Of a DNA stretch of 5,190 nt, positions 1 through 5,190 are shown piece after piece. The translations under genes and the position numbers were made by a program. The stretch is from Candidatus Arcticimaribacter sp. (GTDB lineage Bacteria; Bacteroidota; Bacteroidia; Flavobacteriales; Flavobacteriaceae): assembly GCA_011526335.1 (NCBI GenBank), contig WTJB01000339.1:1-5190 (forward strand), given 5' to 3'. Positions within the stretch are counted from its first letter, which is position 1. Each line of letters opens with the position of its first letter. The notes beneath the pieces were generated by a model. The model was not told the origin of the DNA and did not search any database. It was given only the letters and a program-made list of their open reading frames with translations.

Positions 1-465
1 CGTTTAGACGGGGTACTGTCTGTGGTCTCTGGCTACACGGGTGGAAAGATTAAAAACCCGGCCTATAGAGAAGTATGTACCGGGAGAACCGGACATGCTG
101 AGGGGGTCAAATTGACCTTTGATCCCGAAAAAATATCTTTCGAAACCCTACTCTATGTATTTTTTTCTACACATGACCCTACCACACTCAACCGTCAGGG
201 AAATGATATCGGTACGCAGTACCGTTCGGCTATTTTTTATACCTCTGAAGCACAAAAAGCAACTGCAGAGCGTATTGTGGAAGAACTGCAACAATCTACT
301 TTTGACGCCCCTATAGTCACTGAGATTACGGCAGAAATGCCGTTTTACCACGCAGAAGAAGTACACCACAATTACTACAACCAAAATAAAGAGCAGCCGT
401 ATTGTCAATATATCACTGATCCTAAAGTGCAAATGCTAAAAGTAAAATATAATCACTTACTCTAA
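1..465 (+). CDS. msrA: Peptide-methionine (S)-S-oxide reductase MsrA, 5'-truncated by window edge
   Basis: This enzyme reduces methionine-S-sulfoxide in proteins and free methionine back to methionine, as a cytosolic oxidative-damage repair enzyme using thioredoxin. The reading frame is open from base 1 (RLDGVLSVVSGYTGG...), so the GTG at 22 is internal and not the start. The visible 154 residues include the family blocks GYTGG, NPAYREVCTGRTGHAEGV and LTFDPEKISF, then FFSTHDPTTLNRQGNDIGTQYRSAIF, and AEEVHHNYY near the C-terminus. The catalytic Cys of the GCFWC motif should lie just upstream, outside the window; stand-alone MsrA proteins run to about 175-180 residues, so roughly 20-25 are missing. 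A Cys in PYCQ (visible residue 135) is a plausible resolving cysteine. The acidic position of the usual AED/AEE motif is Glu here, a conservative variant. The stop is 6 nt before folE, so the two are probably co-transcribed. Confidence 0.95.
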   Translation, partial: RLDGVLSVVSGYTGGKIKNPAYREVCTGRTGHAEGVKLTFDPEKISFETLLYVFFSTHDPTTLNRQGNDIGTQYRSAIFYTSEAQKATAERIVEELQQSTFDAPIVTEITAEMPFYHAEEVHHNYYNQNKEQPYCQYITDPKVQMLKVKYNHLL

Positions 466-471
466 TTTATT

Positions 472-1068
472 ATGATGAACGAAAACTTTAACCTAGACAC
501 CCTTCCGATTACGGAAGAAATGGCGGAAAAATTTGATAAAATTATCGACCTTTTAGGGGAAGACACTTCACGCGAAGGCTTGCTAAAAACCCCGATGCGT
601 GCTTCCAAAGCCATGAAGTTTTTGACCGAGGGCTATGAAATGGATCCTCAGCAAATCTTACAAGGAGCTATGTTTAAAGAAGACTATAATGAAATGGTGA
701 TTGTAAAAGACATTGAACTTTATTCTTTGTGTGAGCACCATATGCTGCCTTTTTTTGGGAAAGCGCATATTGCCTATATCCCTAATGGGCACATCGTAGG
801 TTTAAGTAAAATTCCTCGGGTAGTAGACGTATTTTCAAGACGTTTACAAGTACAAGAACGATTAACCGAACAAATCCTAGACTGCATCAATGATACGCTT
901 AACCCACAAGGGGTAGCCGTTGTTATTGAAGCTTCGCATATGTGTATGATGATGCGCGGGGTTCAAAAACAAAACTCTACCACGACAACATCAGGATTTA
1001 GAGGAGCCTTTAGAGAAACCGATACACGGAATGAATTCCTGAAGCTGATTACCTCAAACTTGGGATAA
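472..1068 (+). CDS. folE: GTP cyclohydrolase I (FolE, type I)
   Basis: This enzyme converts GTP to 7,8-dihydroneopterin triphosphate plus formate, the first step of tetrahydrofolate synthesis and also a source for queuosine-type deazapurines. It is cytosolic and the family forms homodecamers. The 198-residue product has the usual length and all expected motifs: [22 protein letters not shown] (about 27-48), the zinc and active-site block [19 protein letters not shown] (86-104), [24 protein letters not shown] (112-135) and the C-terminal [21 protein letters not shown] (154-174). The zinc ligands by family knowledge are C87, H90 and C158; H89 and H156 correspond to the other active-site histidines. 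The presence of C87, H90 and C158 argues for the zinc-dependent type IA rather than the unrelated FolE2. The start is ATGATG; either ATG (472 or 475) could be used, and no strong Shine-Dalgarno is visible, which is usual in Bacteroidota. It lies 6 nt downstream of msrA and converges with the next gene. Confidence 0.97.
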   Translation: MMNENFNLDTLPITEEMAEKFDKIIDLLGEDTSREGLLKTPMRASKAMKFLTEGYEMDPQQILQGAMFKEDYNEMVIVKDIELYSLCEHHMLPFFGKAHIAYIPNGHIVGLSKIPRVVDVFSRRLQVQERLTEQILDCINDTLNPQGVAVVIEASHMCMMMRGVQKQNSTTTTSGFRGAFRETDTRNEFLKLITSNLG

Positions 1069-1073
1069 GATCT

Positions 1074-1400
1074 TTACTCAAAAAAACGTTTAAAGCCCAT
1101 ACGTTTCAATATTTTCTTTTCAAACTCCCAGAAGAATTTGAATTGGAAGAATATGGTGCCAAAAATCAAGAGCAATACCTGATAAACAGGAAAAACGATG
1201 AGTAAGCGCAAAAACCAATAGAAAGCACTGCCTAGCGGGATGCTATCAAATTGCGCTGGGAATATGCCCAAGAAATGTAACAAGGGTTGGGCTACTTTTA
1301 CAGAAGAAGACCCCGTGATAGCAAATACCACAAAAATGACAAAAAGCTGTGCATTGGATTGCACAGCCCATTTTGTTTTTAACCGATCGAAATAGCCCAT
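1074..1400 (-). CDS. Small two-helix membrane protein, DUF6787-like
   Basis: The function is unknown. The 108-residue product has a basic, probably cytoplasmic N-terminus (MGYFDRLKTKWAVQSNAQ), a hydrophobic segment at about 17-33, a linker of about 30 residues with amphipathic character, a second hydrophobic segment at about 64-87 (LRLLIVFPVYQVLLLIFGTIFF), and a basic aromatic tail (WEFEKKILKRMGFKRFFE). This suggests a two-pass inner-membrane hairpin with both ends in the cytoplasm by the positive-inside pattern. There is no signal peptide cleavage site or known catalytic motif. The L-K-x-K/R-W...SN-Q-L start resembles the small Bacteroidota family I know as DUF6787; that assignment is from memory and not verified. 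Its ATG lies 1 nt after the serA stop, so it is the last gene of the serC-serA operon and probably translationally coupled. Its stop sits only 5 nt from the folE stop. Confidence 0.85.
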   Translation of the reverse strand: MGYFDRLKTKWAVQSNAQLFVIFVVFAITGSSSVKVAQPLLHFLGIFPAQFDSIPLGSAFYWFLRLLIVFPVYQVLLLIFGTIFFQFKFFWEFEKKILKRMGFKRFFE

Positions 1401-1401
1401 T

Positions 1402-2352
1402 CTAGCCTAAGATCGATTGTATCTGATCAGCCAATTCTACACCGATACGGTCTTGTGCCTCTCCTGTAGCGGCTCCGATATGTGGAGTGAGCGATACTTT
1501 AGGATGCATCAATACTTGGATGGCGGGTTTTGGTTCACCTTCAAATGTATCTAGACCGGCAAAGGCTAATTTTCCACTGTCCAAAGCCTTTAGAAGGGCT
1601 ACTTCGTCAATAACGCCTCCGCGCGCTGCGTTGATGATGGCTGCGCCGTCTTTCATTTGGTTAAATTCCGCTTCCCCAATGACATATTCTTTTTGTGCCG
1701 GAACGTGCAGGGTAATAAAATCAGCCTCTGCCAATACACTTTCCATAGATTGTGTCTTAATTTCCACATCTATACTTTGTCCGTTAAAAAGGGCAACGTT
1801 TAGGGTGGCGGCATCCATAAATTTATCTGCAGCGATGACATTCATTCCAACGCCTAAACCAATTTTGGCGGCTTCTTGTCCAATACGACCAAAACCAATT
1901 ACACCTAGGGTTTTTCCACGCAATTCAACTCCTTTAGCATAGGTTTTTTTCAAGCCTTTAAAGTTTGTTTCTCCTTCTAAGGGCATATTGCGGTTGCTGT
2001 CGTGTAAAAAACGTACTCCGCCGTATAGGTGAGCAAAAACAAGTTCTGCTACAGAAGCCGAGGATGCTGCGGGTGTATTGATGACATGCAAGCCTTTTTC
2101 ACGAGCATAGTCTACATCAATATTGTCCATACCAACACCGCCTCTTCCAATGATCTTAAGGTTCGGACAGGCATCAATTAGATCTTTTCGGGCAGTAGTG
2201 GCACTTCGTACTAAAAGTGCTACAACATCATTGTCATTGATATAAGTGATTAGTTGTTCTTGTGCCACATTAGTGGTAATGACATTAAATCCGTTGGCTT
2301 CTAAAGCGTCAATTCCACTTTGAGAAATACCATCATTTGCGAGTATATTCAT
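1402..2352 (-). CDS. serA: D-3-phosphoglycerate dehydrogenase, short form without ACT domain
   Basis: This is an NAD-dependent D-2-hydroxyacid dehydrogenase, most likely oxidising 3-phosphoglycerate to 3-phosphohydroxypyruvate, the first step of serine synthesis. Of 316 residues, the substrate-binding domain takes the two ends (about 1-100 and 285-316) and the Rossmann domain the middle. Visible motifs are VRSATTARKDLID (48-60), IIGRGGVGMDNID (67-79), the nucleotide loop GVIGFGRIG (150-158, GxGxxG) with an acidic D176 at the end of the second strand, NAARGGVIDE (241-250), LDTFEGEP (267-274) and TPHIGAAT (289-296). The family catalytic triad is R244, E273 and H291, all present. The protein ends right after the catalytic core, so it lacks the C-terminal ACT and intervening domains through which longer SerA proteins sense serine. 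Substrate assignment leans on the adjacent serC, 2 nt upstream; sequence alone would allow another 2-hydroxyacid. The downstream membrane-protein gene starts 1 nt after the stop. Confidence 0.93.
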   Translation of the reverse strand: MNILANDGISQSGIDALEANGFNVITTNVAQEQLITYINDNDVVALLVRSATTARKDLIDACPNLKIIGRGGVGMDNIDVDYAREKGLHVINTPAASSASVAELVFAHLYGGVRFLHDSNRNMPLEGETNFKGLKKTYAKGVELRGKTLGVIGFGRIGQEAAKIGLGVGMNVIAADKFMDAATLNVALFNGQSIDVEIKTQSMESVLAEADFITLHVPAQKEYVIGEAEFNQMKDGAAIINAARGGVIDEVALLKALDSGKLAFAGLDTFEGEPKPAIQVLMHPKVSLTPHIGAATGEAQDRIGVELADQIQSILG

Positions 2353-2354
2353 TT

Positions 2355-3419
2355 TTATAGCGTTTTTTCAAATTCTTGCATTATGTTCACCAAGTGCTGT
2401 GCACTTTCTAAAGAAAGGGCATTGTATATAGATGCTCGGTAGCCTCCGACAGAGCGGTGCCCCTTTAGTCCACTGATGTTGGCTGCATTCCATAAAGCAT
2501 CAAAAGCGGTACCGTCAACTCCTTCGGCTAGATTAAAGGTAGCATTCATATAGCTGCGGTCTTCTTTTGCTGCAAAACCTTCAAAAGCAGCATTACGATC
2601 GATTTCATCATAGACCAATTTTGCTTTGGCTTGGTTGTGTTTTTCTATGGCTTGAAGTCCTCCTTGTTCTTTTAACCATTCTAGCGTTAACATAGACGTA
2701 TATATGGGGAAAACAGGAGGGGTATTGAACATACTCCCTTTGTCCGCATGGATGTTGTAAGAGAGCATAGAAGGAACGTCTGTATTCATTTGTGCCAACA
2801 AGCTTTCTTTGACGATTACCAAAGTTGTCCCAGCAGGCCCCATGTTTTTCTGAGCACCCGCGTAAAATAAATCAAACGCAGAATAGTCAAACTGTCGCGA
2901 GAAAATATCGGAACTCATATCCGCAATCAAAGGCACATCGGTTTGGGGCAATTCGTGAAACTGCGTCCCAAAAATGGTATTGTTGGTGGTGATGTGTAAA
3001 TAATCTAAATCCGATGGGATGTCTTGTCCTTTGGGAATATAGTTGAAGTTTTTGTCTTTGGATGAGGCTATTTCAATCACCTCGCCGTAACGTTTTGCTT
3101 CCTTTATGGCCTTGTCTGACCAAGCTCCTGTGTTGATGTAACCTGCTTTTGATTTCATCAAGTTGGCTGCCGTCATCAAAAATTGTGTACTGGCTCCACC
3201 TTGAAGAAAAAGGGCTTTATATCCTTTGTCGGTAAGGCCGGTCAATTCTAGCGCCAAGGCTTGAGCTTTTTCCATGATGGCAATAAACTCCTTGCTACGA
3301 TGTGAAATTTCAATGAGTGATAATCCCATTCCGTTTAGTTCTTGAACCGCAGCAGCAGCTTTTTCCATCACTGGGGCCGGAAGAATGGAGGGTCCAGCAC
3401 TAAAATTATGTTTTTTCAT
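2355..3419 (-). CDS. serC: Phosphoserine aminotransferase (SerC)
   Basis: This is a PLP-dependent class V aminotransferase that converts 3-phosphohydroxypyruvate plus glutamate to phosphoserine plus 2-oxoglutarate; family members also act on 3-hydroxy-4-phosphooxybutanoate in PLP synthesis where that route exists. The start at 3419 gives MKKHNFSAGPSILP, the usual SerC N-terminus, and 354 residues. The frame extends 7 codons upstream to an ATG at 3440, but those codons run through a palindrome and do not resemble the family, so I reject them. Motifs are NFSAGPSILP (5-14), EISHRSKEF (37-45), LQGGASTQF (72-80), NTGAWSDKA (96-104), TTNNTIFGTQF (144-154), ADMSSD (166-171) and YAGAQKNMGPAG (186-197). 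K191 is the PLP Schiff-base lysine by family alignment, with W100 and D167 as cofactor contacts. The C-terminal GHRSVGGYRASIYNA block is present. It is followed after 2 nt by serA, forming one transcription unit. A 90-nt gap separates it from the reductase upstream, enough for its own promoter. Confidence 0.96.
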   Translation of the reverse strand: MKKHNFSAGPSILPAPVMEKAAAAVQELNGMGLSLIEISHRSKEFIAIMEKAQALALELTGLTDKGYKALFLQGGASTQFLMTAANLMKSKAGYINTGAWSDKAIKEAKRYGEVIEIASSKDKNFNYIPKGQDIPSDLDYLHITTNNTIFGTQFHELPQTDVPLIADMSSDIFSRQFDYSAFDLFYAGAQKNMGPAGTTLVIVKESLLAQMNTDVPSMLSYNIHADKGSMFNTPPVFPIYTSMLTLEWLKEQGGLQAIEKHNQAKAKLVYDEIDRNAAFEGFAAKEDRSYMNATFNLAEGVDGTAFDALWNAANISGLKGHRSVGGYRASIYNALSLESAQHLVNIMQEFEKTL

Positions 3420-3427
3420 GTCCCAAT

Positions 3428-3443
3428 TATTTGTGCACAAATA
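3428..3443. promoter_or_regulatory. 16-bp perfect palindrome upstream of serC (possible operator)
   Basis: The 16-base sequence TATTTGTGCACAAATA reads identically on both strands, with its centre between 3435 and 3436. It lies 8 nt upstream of the serC ATG, inside the 90-nt gap between serC and the reductase gene. On the minus strand it overlaps two one-mismatch versions of the Bacteroidota -7 element TAnnTTTG (GATATTTG at 3445-3438 and TATTTGTG at 3443-3436), but neither has a good -33 TTTG at the right distance. The symmetry suits a homodimeric regulator binding where polymerase or the ribosome would load. No regulator is identified, and the palindrome has no spacer to form a good hairpin loop. 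The rest of the gap (3444-3509) is AT-rich and holds no clear terminator. Confidence 0.4.
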
Positions 3444-3509
3444 TCTTCAATCCCTAGCATATAAGGGTTGTGAAATGTGTAATTTTTTATAGGTTTTTCA
3501 ACATTTTAT

Positions 3510-4537
3510 CTACAGTTGTTGCAGAAATTTTACAGTATCTACATTGTCTGCATAATCCCATAATAAAGGCTGTTGGGCTTGCCCTAGGGTTATGGCGGAA
3601 AGATGCTCCAGTTTTGTGCTGACACATTGAATATTTTCGGCTTGGTCTTCTAAGTGAAGTTTAAGCTTTTCTTCACTTTCGTAATACTCATAATGCAAAC
3701 AACCTATGGGGGAAGAAAATGAAGATTCTTCTCGGAGTAAAAAGAAGCCGTTGTCGAGCAGCTCAAATTCACTCATCAAAAAAACTGCTTTATTGTAATC
3801 GTAATTGTTGCAGTATTTTTCTGATTCCGTCACAAAAGAGTAGGGGTACAACGCACCAAAAATTAAATTAAGATCATACCCTTTGGGAAGGTATACTTTG
3901 GCCGTACTTCGGCAACCTAAGCCGTAATATTGCATTACATCTTTGGCAAAGCCGGCTAATTCTTCTTCGGTTTCTGTCCCGTTTAAAACAGCAATACCAT
4001 TTCTGTTTTTTCGTATTAAACAAGGGACTTTTGCGAAATAGTGTTCAAAATAGCGTGCGGCATTGTTGCTGCCTGTGGCGATCACTGCATCAAAATGGTC
4101 CAGTCGATTTTGCGTGAATGCAATCCGATCAGAAAAACAGGGTCCAGTTCTTCTAGTTTATTTACCAAAAAAGGGATCAATAAAGGATCTGATGAAGACA
4201 ATTTGATTTGCGCACTATGTCCACAAAGTAAAGTGCAGATAACGTCATGAAATCCCACCAGAGGTATGTTTCCCGCCAAAATAAGCCCTAAACGTTTCTG
4301 TGGTCGTTCTTCCCAAGTGTAAGCTGCCATCCATTGCTCAAGGGAAGCGGGAGACAACAGTTCTCCCCAACTTTTTAAGGCCTGAAGACAGGAAGTCTCC
4401 GTAAACCAACCGTTGTGGTGCTTAGCATTTTGAATACAATCAAACAAGGCTTGGTATTGGGTGTTTTTTTTGTCAATATTTCGCAAATAGTCGCCCAATT
4501 TTTTAAATCCTTCAATATGTCTTTCTACAGTGGTCAT
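3510..4537 (-). pseudogene. LuxC-family acyl-CoA reductase, interrupted by a single-base frameshift
   Basis: The family reduces an activated acyl group (acyl-CoA or acyl-enzyme) to an aldehyde with NADPH; the substrate here is unknown. The reading frame is split. The first part runs from ATG 4537 ([18 protein letters not shown]) and stays in frame to residue F135, then reads 16 out-of-frame codons to a TGA at 4082-4084. The second part continues in another frame to a TAG at 3510. Restoring one T in the coding-strand run of five (4133-4137) gives ...LEELDPVF-SDRIAFTQNRLDHFDAVIATGSNNAARYF..., a smooth join and a 342-residue protein, normal for this family. Motifs are LAGNIPLVGFHDV (87-99), KLSSSDPLLIPFL (112-124), DAVIATGSNNAARYFEHYF, RKNRNGIAVL, and YYGLGCRS with the likely catalytic Cys at joined residue 209 (codon 3912-3914). 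A GTG at 4083-4085 overlaps the TGA, but a product from it would lack the N-terminal half of the cofactor domain. Codon use and motifs look intact on both sides, so the lesion is recent, an assembly error or recoded. Confidence 0.85.
4133..4137 (-). other. Frameshift point in the acyl-CoA reductase gene
   Basis: On the coding strand the codons read CCT GTT TTT CTG ATC. With one more T they would read CCT GTT TTT TCT GAT CGG (P-V-F-S-D-R), which connects directly to the downstream frame. Family-like sequence in the second frame (SDRIAFTQNRLDHFDAVIATG) begins immediately after the T run, so the break can be placed here to within a codon or two. A homopolymer is a common site for both real slippage mutations and sequencing errors. 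Equivalent to a -1 ribosomal shift after the TTT codon. Confidence 0.75.
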
Positions 4538-4540
4538 TTA

Positions 4541-4572
4541 TTTGTTTCTCGGTTATATATGCAGTATTTTTG
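4541..4572 (+). promoter_or_regulatory. Bacteroidota-type promoter for the ferredoxin gene (-33 TTTG, -7 TATTTTTG)
   Basis: A TTTG at 4541-4544 is followed, after exactly 20 nt, by TATTTTTG at 4565-4572. This matches the Bacteroidota primary-sigma consensus TTTG-N19-21-TAnnTTTG at all fixed positions. Transcription would start about 4577-4580, leaving a short A-rich leader of about 20 nt before the ATG at 4599, with no Shine-Dalgarno, as is usual in this phylum. It probably drives the ferredoxin and, across an 11-nt gap, ychF. The assignment is by pattern only. Confidence 0.65.
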
Positions 4573-4575
4573 CTC

Positions 4576-4583
4576 CAAATTTA
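4576..4583 (-). promoter_or_regulatory. Possible -7 element for the acyl-CoA reductase/serC/serA direction
   Basis: On the minus strand these bases read TAAATTTG, a full match to the Bacteroidota -7 element TAnnTTTG, placed 38 nt upstream of the reductase ATG. The -33 position, about 20 nt further upstream at 4604-4607 inside the ferredoxin gene, reads GATG and so fits TTTG poorly. The element faces the ferredoxin promoter with only 3 nt between the two -7 boxes. It could be a weak or activator-dependent promoter, or chance in AT-rich DNA. Confidence 0.35.
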
Positions 4584-4598
4584 AATAAACAAATTGCC

Positions 4599-4949
4599 AT
4601 GGCCATCATCATAACAGACGAATGTATCAATTGCGGAGCTTGTGAACCCGAATGCCCAAACACAGCGATTTACGAAGGTGCCGAAGATTGGCGTTATCAA
4701 GATGGAACTTCCCTTAGCGGTCAAGTGGTTTTGCCCAATGGTAATGAAGTAGATGCTGAGGCCGCACAAGAACCTGTTTCAGACGAATACTATTTCATTG
4801 TTCCTGATAAATGTACCGAATGCAAAGGCTTTCATGACGAGCCTCAATGTGCCGCAGTTTGCCCTGTAGATTGTTGTGTTCCTGACGAAGATAATGTAGA
4901 GACCGAAGAAGTCCTACTCGGGAAACAACGTTTTATGCACCCAGAATAA
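4599..4949 (+). CDS. 2[4Fe-4S] ferredoxin, Alvin-like
   Basis: This is a small, acidic, cytosolic electron carrier. From ATG 4599 the product is [21 protein letters not shown]..., 116 residues. The frame is open to an upstream ATG at 4530, but that would add 23 hydrophobic residues before the canonical ferredoxin start and would overlap both the promoter and the opposite gene, so I reject it. The first motif is C9-x2-C12-x2-C15-x3-C19-P. The second is C72-x2-C75-x8-C84-x3-C88-P, with the 8-residue loop (KGFHDEPQ) typical of Alvin-type ferredoxins. By family rule C9, C12, C15 and C88 hold one cluster and C72, C75, C84 and C19 the other. About 50 residues separate the two motifs, longer than in minimal ferredoxins, and include [18 protein letters not shown] and an acidic stretch. 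Two more cysteines (C92, C93) follow the second motif. The gene diverges from the acyl-CoA reductase and is followed 11 nt later by ychF. Its electron partner is unknown. Confidence 0.94.
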   Translation: MAIIITDECINCGACEPECPNTAIYEGAEDWRYQDGTSLSGQVVLPNGNEVDAEAAQEPVSDEYYFIVPDKCTECKGFHDEPQCAAVCPVDCCVPDEDNVETEEVLLGKQRFMHPE

Positions 4950-4960
4950 ACTTTATTTAT

Positions 4961-5190
4961 ATGAAAGCAGGAATCGTAGGCTTGCCCAATGTTGGGAAAT
5001 CTACCCTTTTTAATTGCCTCTCAAACGCAAAAGCGCAAAGTGCAAATTTTCCTTTTTGTACCATCGAACCCAATGTAGGAGTCGTTAATGTACCTGATGA
5101 ACGCTTGACTACTTTAGCTGAATTGGTCAATCCCGAAAAAACCATCCCCGCAACGGTAGAAATAGTGGATATCGCTGGTCTGGTTAAGGG
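4961..5190 (+). CDS. ychF: Redox-regulated ATPase YchF (Obg family), 3'-truncated by window edge
   Basis: YchF/OLA1 is a widely conserved cytosolic P-loop NTPase of the Obg group that prefers ATP, associates with ribosomes and is linked to the oxidative stress response. The visible 76 residues start [49 protein letters not shown]. The Walker A loop GLPNVGKST is at 7-15, the [13 protein letters not shown] switch I region at 28-40 matches YchF closely, and the G3 block DIAGLVKG (70-77) ends at the window edge. The NMxE specificity motif and the C-terminal TGS domain lie outside; the family is about 363 residues long. The start at 4961 is the canonical [14 protein letters not shown]. The gene begins 11 nt after the ferredoxin stop without a visible promoter in the gap, so read-through from the ferredoxin promoter is likely. 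Confidence 0.96.
   Translation, partial: MKAGIVGLPNVGKSTLFNCLSNAKAQSANFPFCTIEPNVGVVNVPDERLTTLAELVNPEKTIPATVEIVDIAGLVK

Noticed and set aside
1487..1942. 151-codon open frame on the plus strand opposite serA
   Set aside because: It is antisense to a clearly conserved gene, has no recognisable domain, and its composition fits a shadow of the serA codons.
3420..3440. Longer serC start at the ATG ending at 3440
   Set aside because: The seven extra residues (MCTNNWD) do not resemble SerC, which typically starts MKKHNFSAGP, and they overlap the palindrome.
3446..3509. Imperfect inverted repeats (GTTGTGAAA / TTTTTCAAC, and CCCT / AGGG) as a terminator after the reductase
   Set aside because: Stems are only 4-5 bp or interrupted, AT-rich, and lack a following T tract in the right orientation.
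4083..4085. GTG overlapping the TGA of the first reductase fragment, as a translationally coupled start of a separate gene
   Set aside because: Family-like sequence continues upstream of the GTG in the same frame (SDRIAFTQNRLDHFDA), so the GTG is an internal Val codon and the overlap is a by-product of the frameshift.
4530..4598. Upstream ATG adding a hydrophobic 23-residue leader to the ferredoxin, like a signal peptide
   Set aside because: It overlaps the best promoter match and the start of the opposite gene; a 2[4Fe-4S] ferredoxin normally starts at [12 protein letters not shown] and is cytosolic.
4957..5145. 62-codon minus-strand open frame opposite ychF
   Set aside because: ychF motifs on the plus strand fully explain this stretch; the opposite frame is a shadow.

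Overview
The window looks like ordinary chromosomal sequence from a member of the Bacteroidota, most likely a flavobacterium. This rests on protein flavour (a short SerA without an ACT domain, a LuxC-type acyl-CoA reductase next to serC, an Alvin-like ferredoxin), on weak or absent Shine-Dalgarno sequences, and on a promoter matching the Bacteroidota -33 TTTG / -7 TAnnTTTG pattern. No mobile element, CRISPR array, tRNA or rRNA was seen.

Layout. On the left, the plus strand carries the 3' part of msrA (methionine sulfoxide reductase A, start outside the window) followed after 6 nt by folE (GTP cyclohydrolase I). These converge, with only 5 nt between stop codons, on a minus-strand cluster. In order of transcription from about 4537 down to 1074, that cluster is an acyl-CoA reductase gene interrupted by a frameshift, serC (phosphoserine aminotransferase), serA (3-phosphoglycerate dehydrogenase, short form) and a small two-helix membrane protein of unknown function (DUF6787-like). 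The last three are separated by 1-2 nt and are almost certainly one operon. On the right, divergent from the reductase, the plus strand carries a 2[4Fe-4S] ferredoxin and then the start of ychF (Obg-family ATPase/GTPase), which runs off the window end.

How the genes fit together. SerA and SerC perform the first two steps of serine synthesis from 3-phosphoglycerate; the third enzyme, the SerB phosphatase, is not here. The reductase would reduce an activated acyl group, and the ferredoxin is an electron carrier; a direct link between them is only suggested by position. The most informative anomaly is the broken reductase gene. One T is missing from a T run in the coding strand (A5 at 4133-4137 on the plus strand), and adding it back gives a continuous 342-residue protein of normal family length. 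It may be a recent mutation, a sequencing error or, less likely, recoding. Other points of interest are a 16-bp perfect palindrome just upstream of serC and closely packed promoter elements between the reductase and the ferredoxin. I see no convincing wholly new system in the window.
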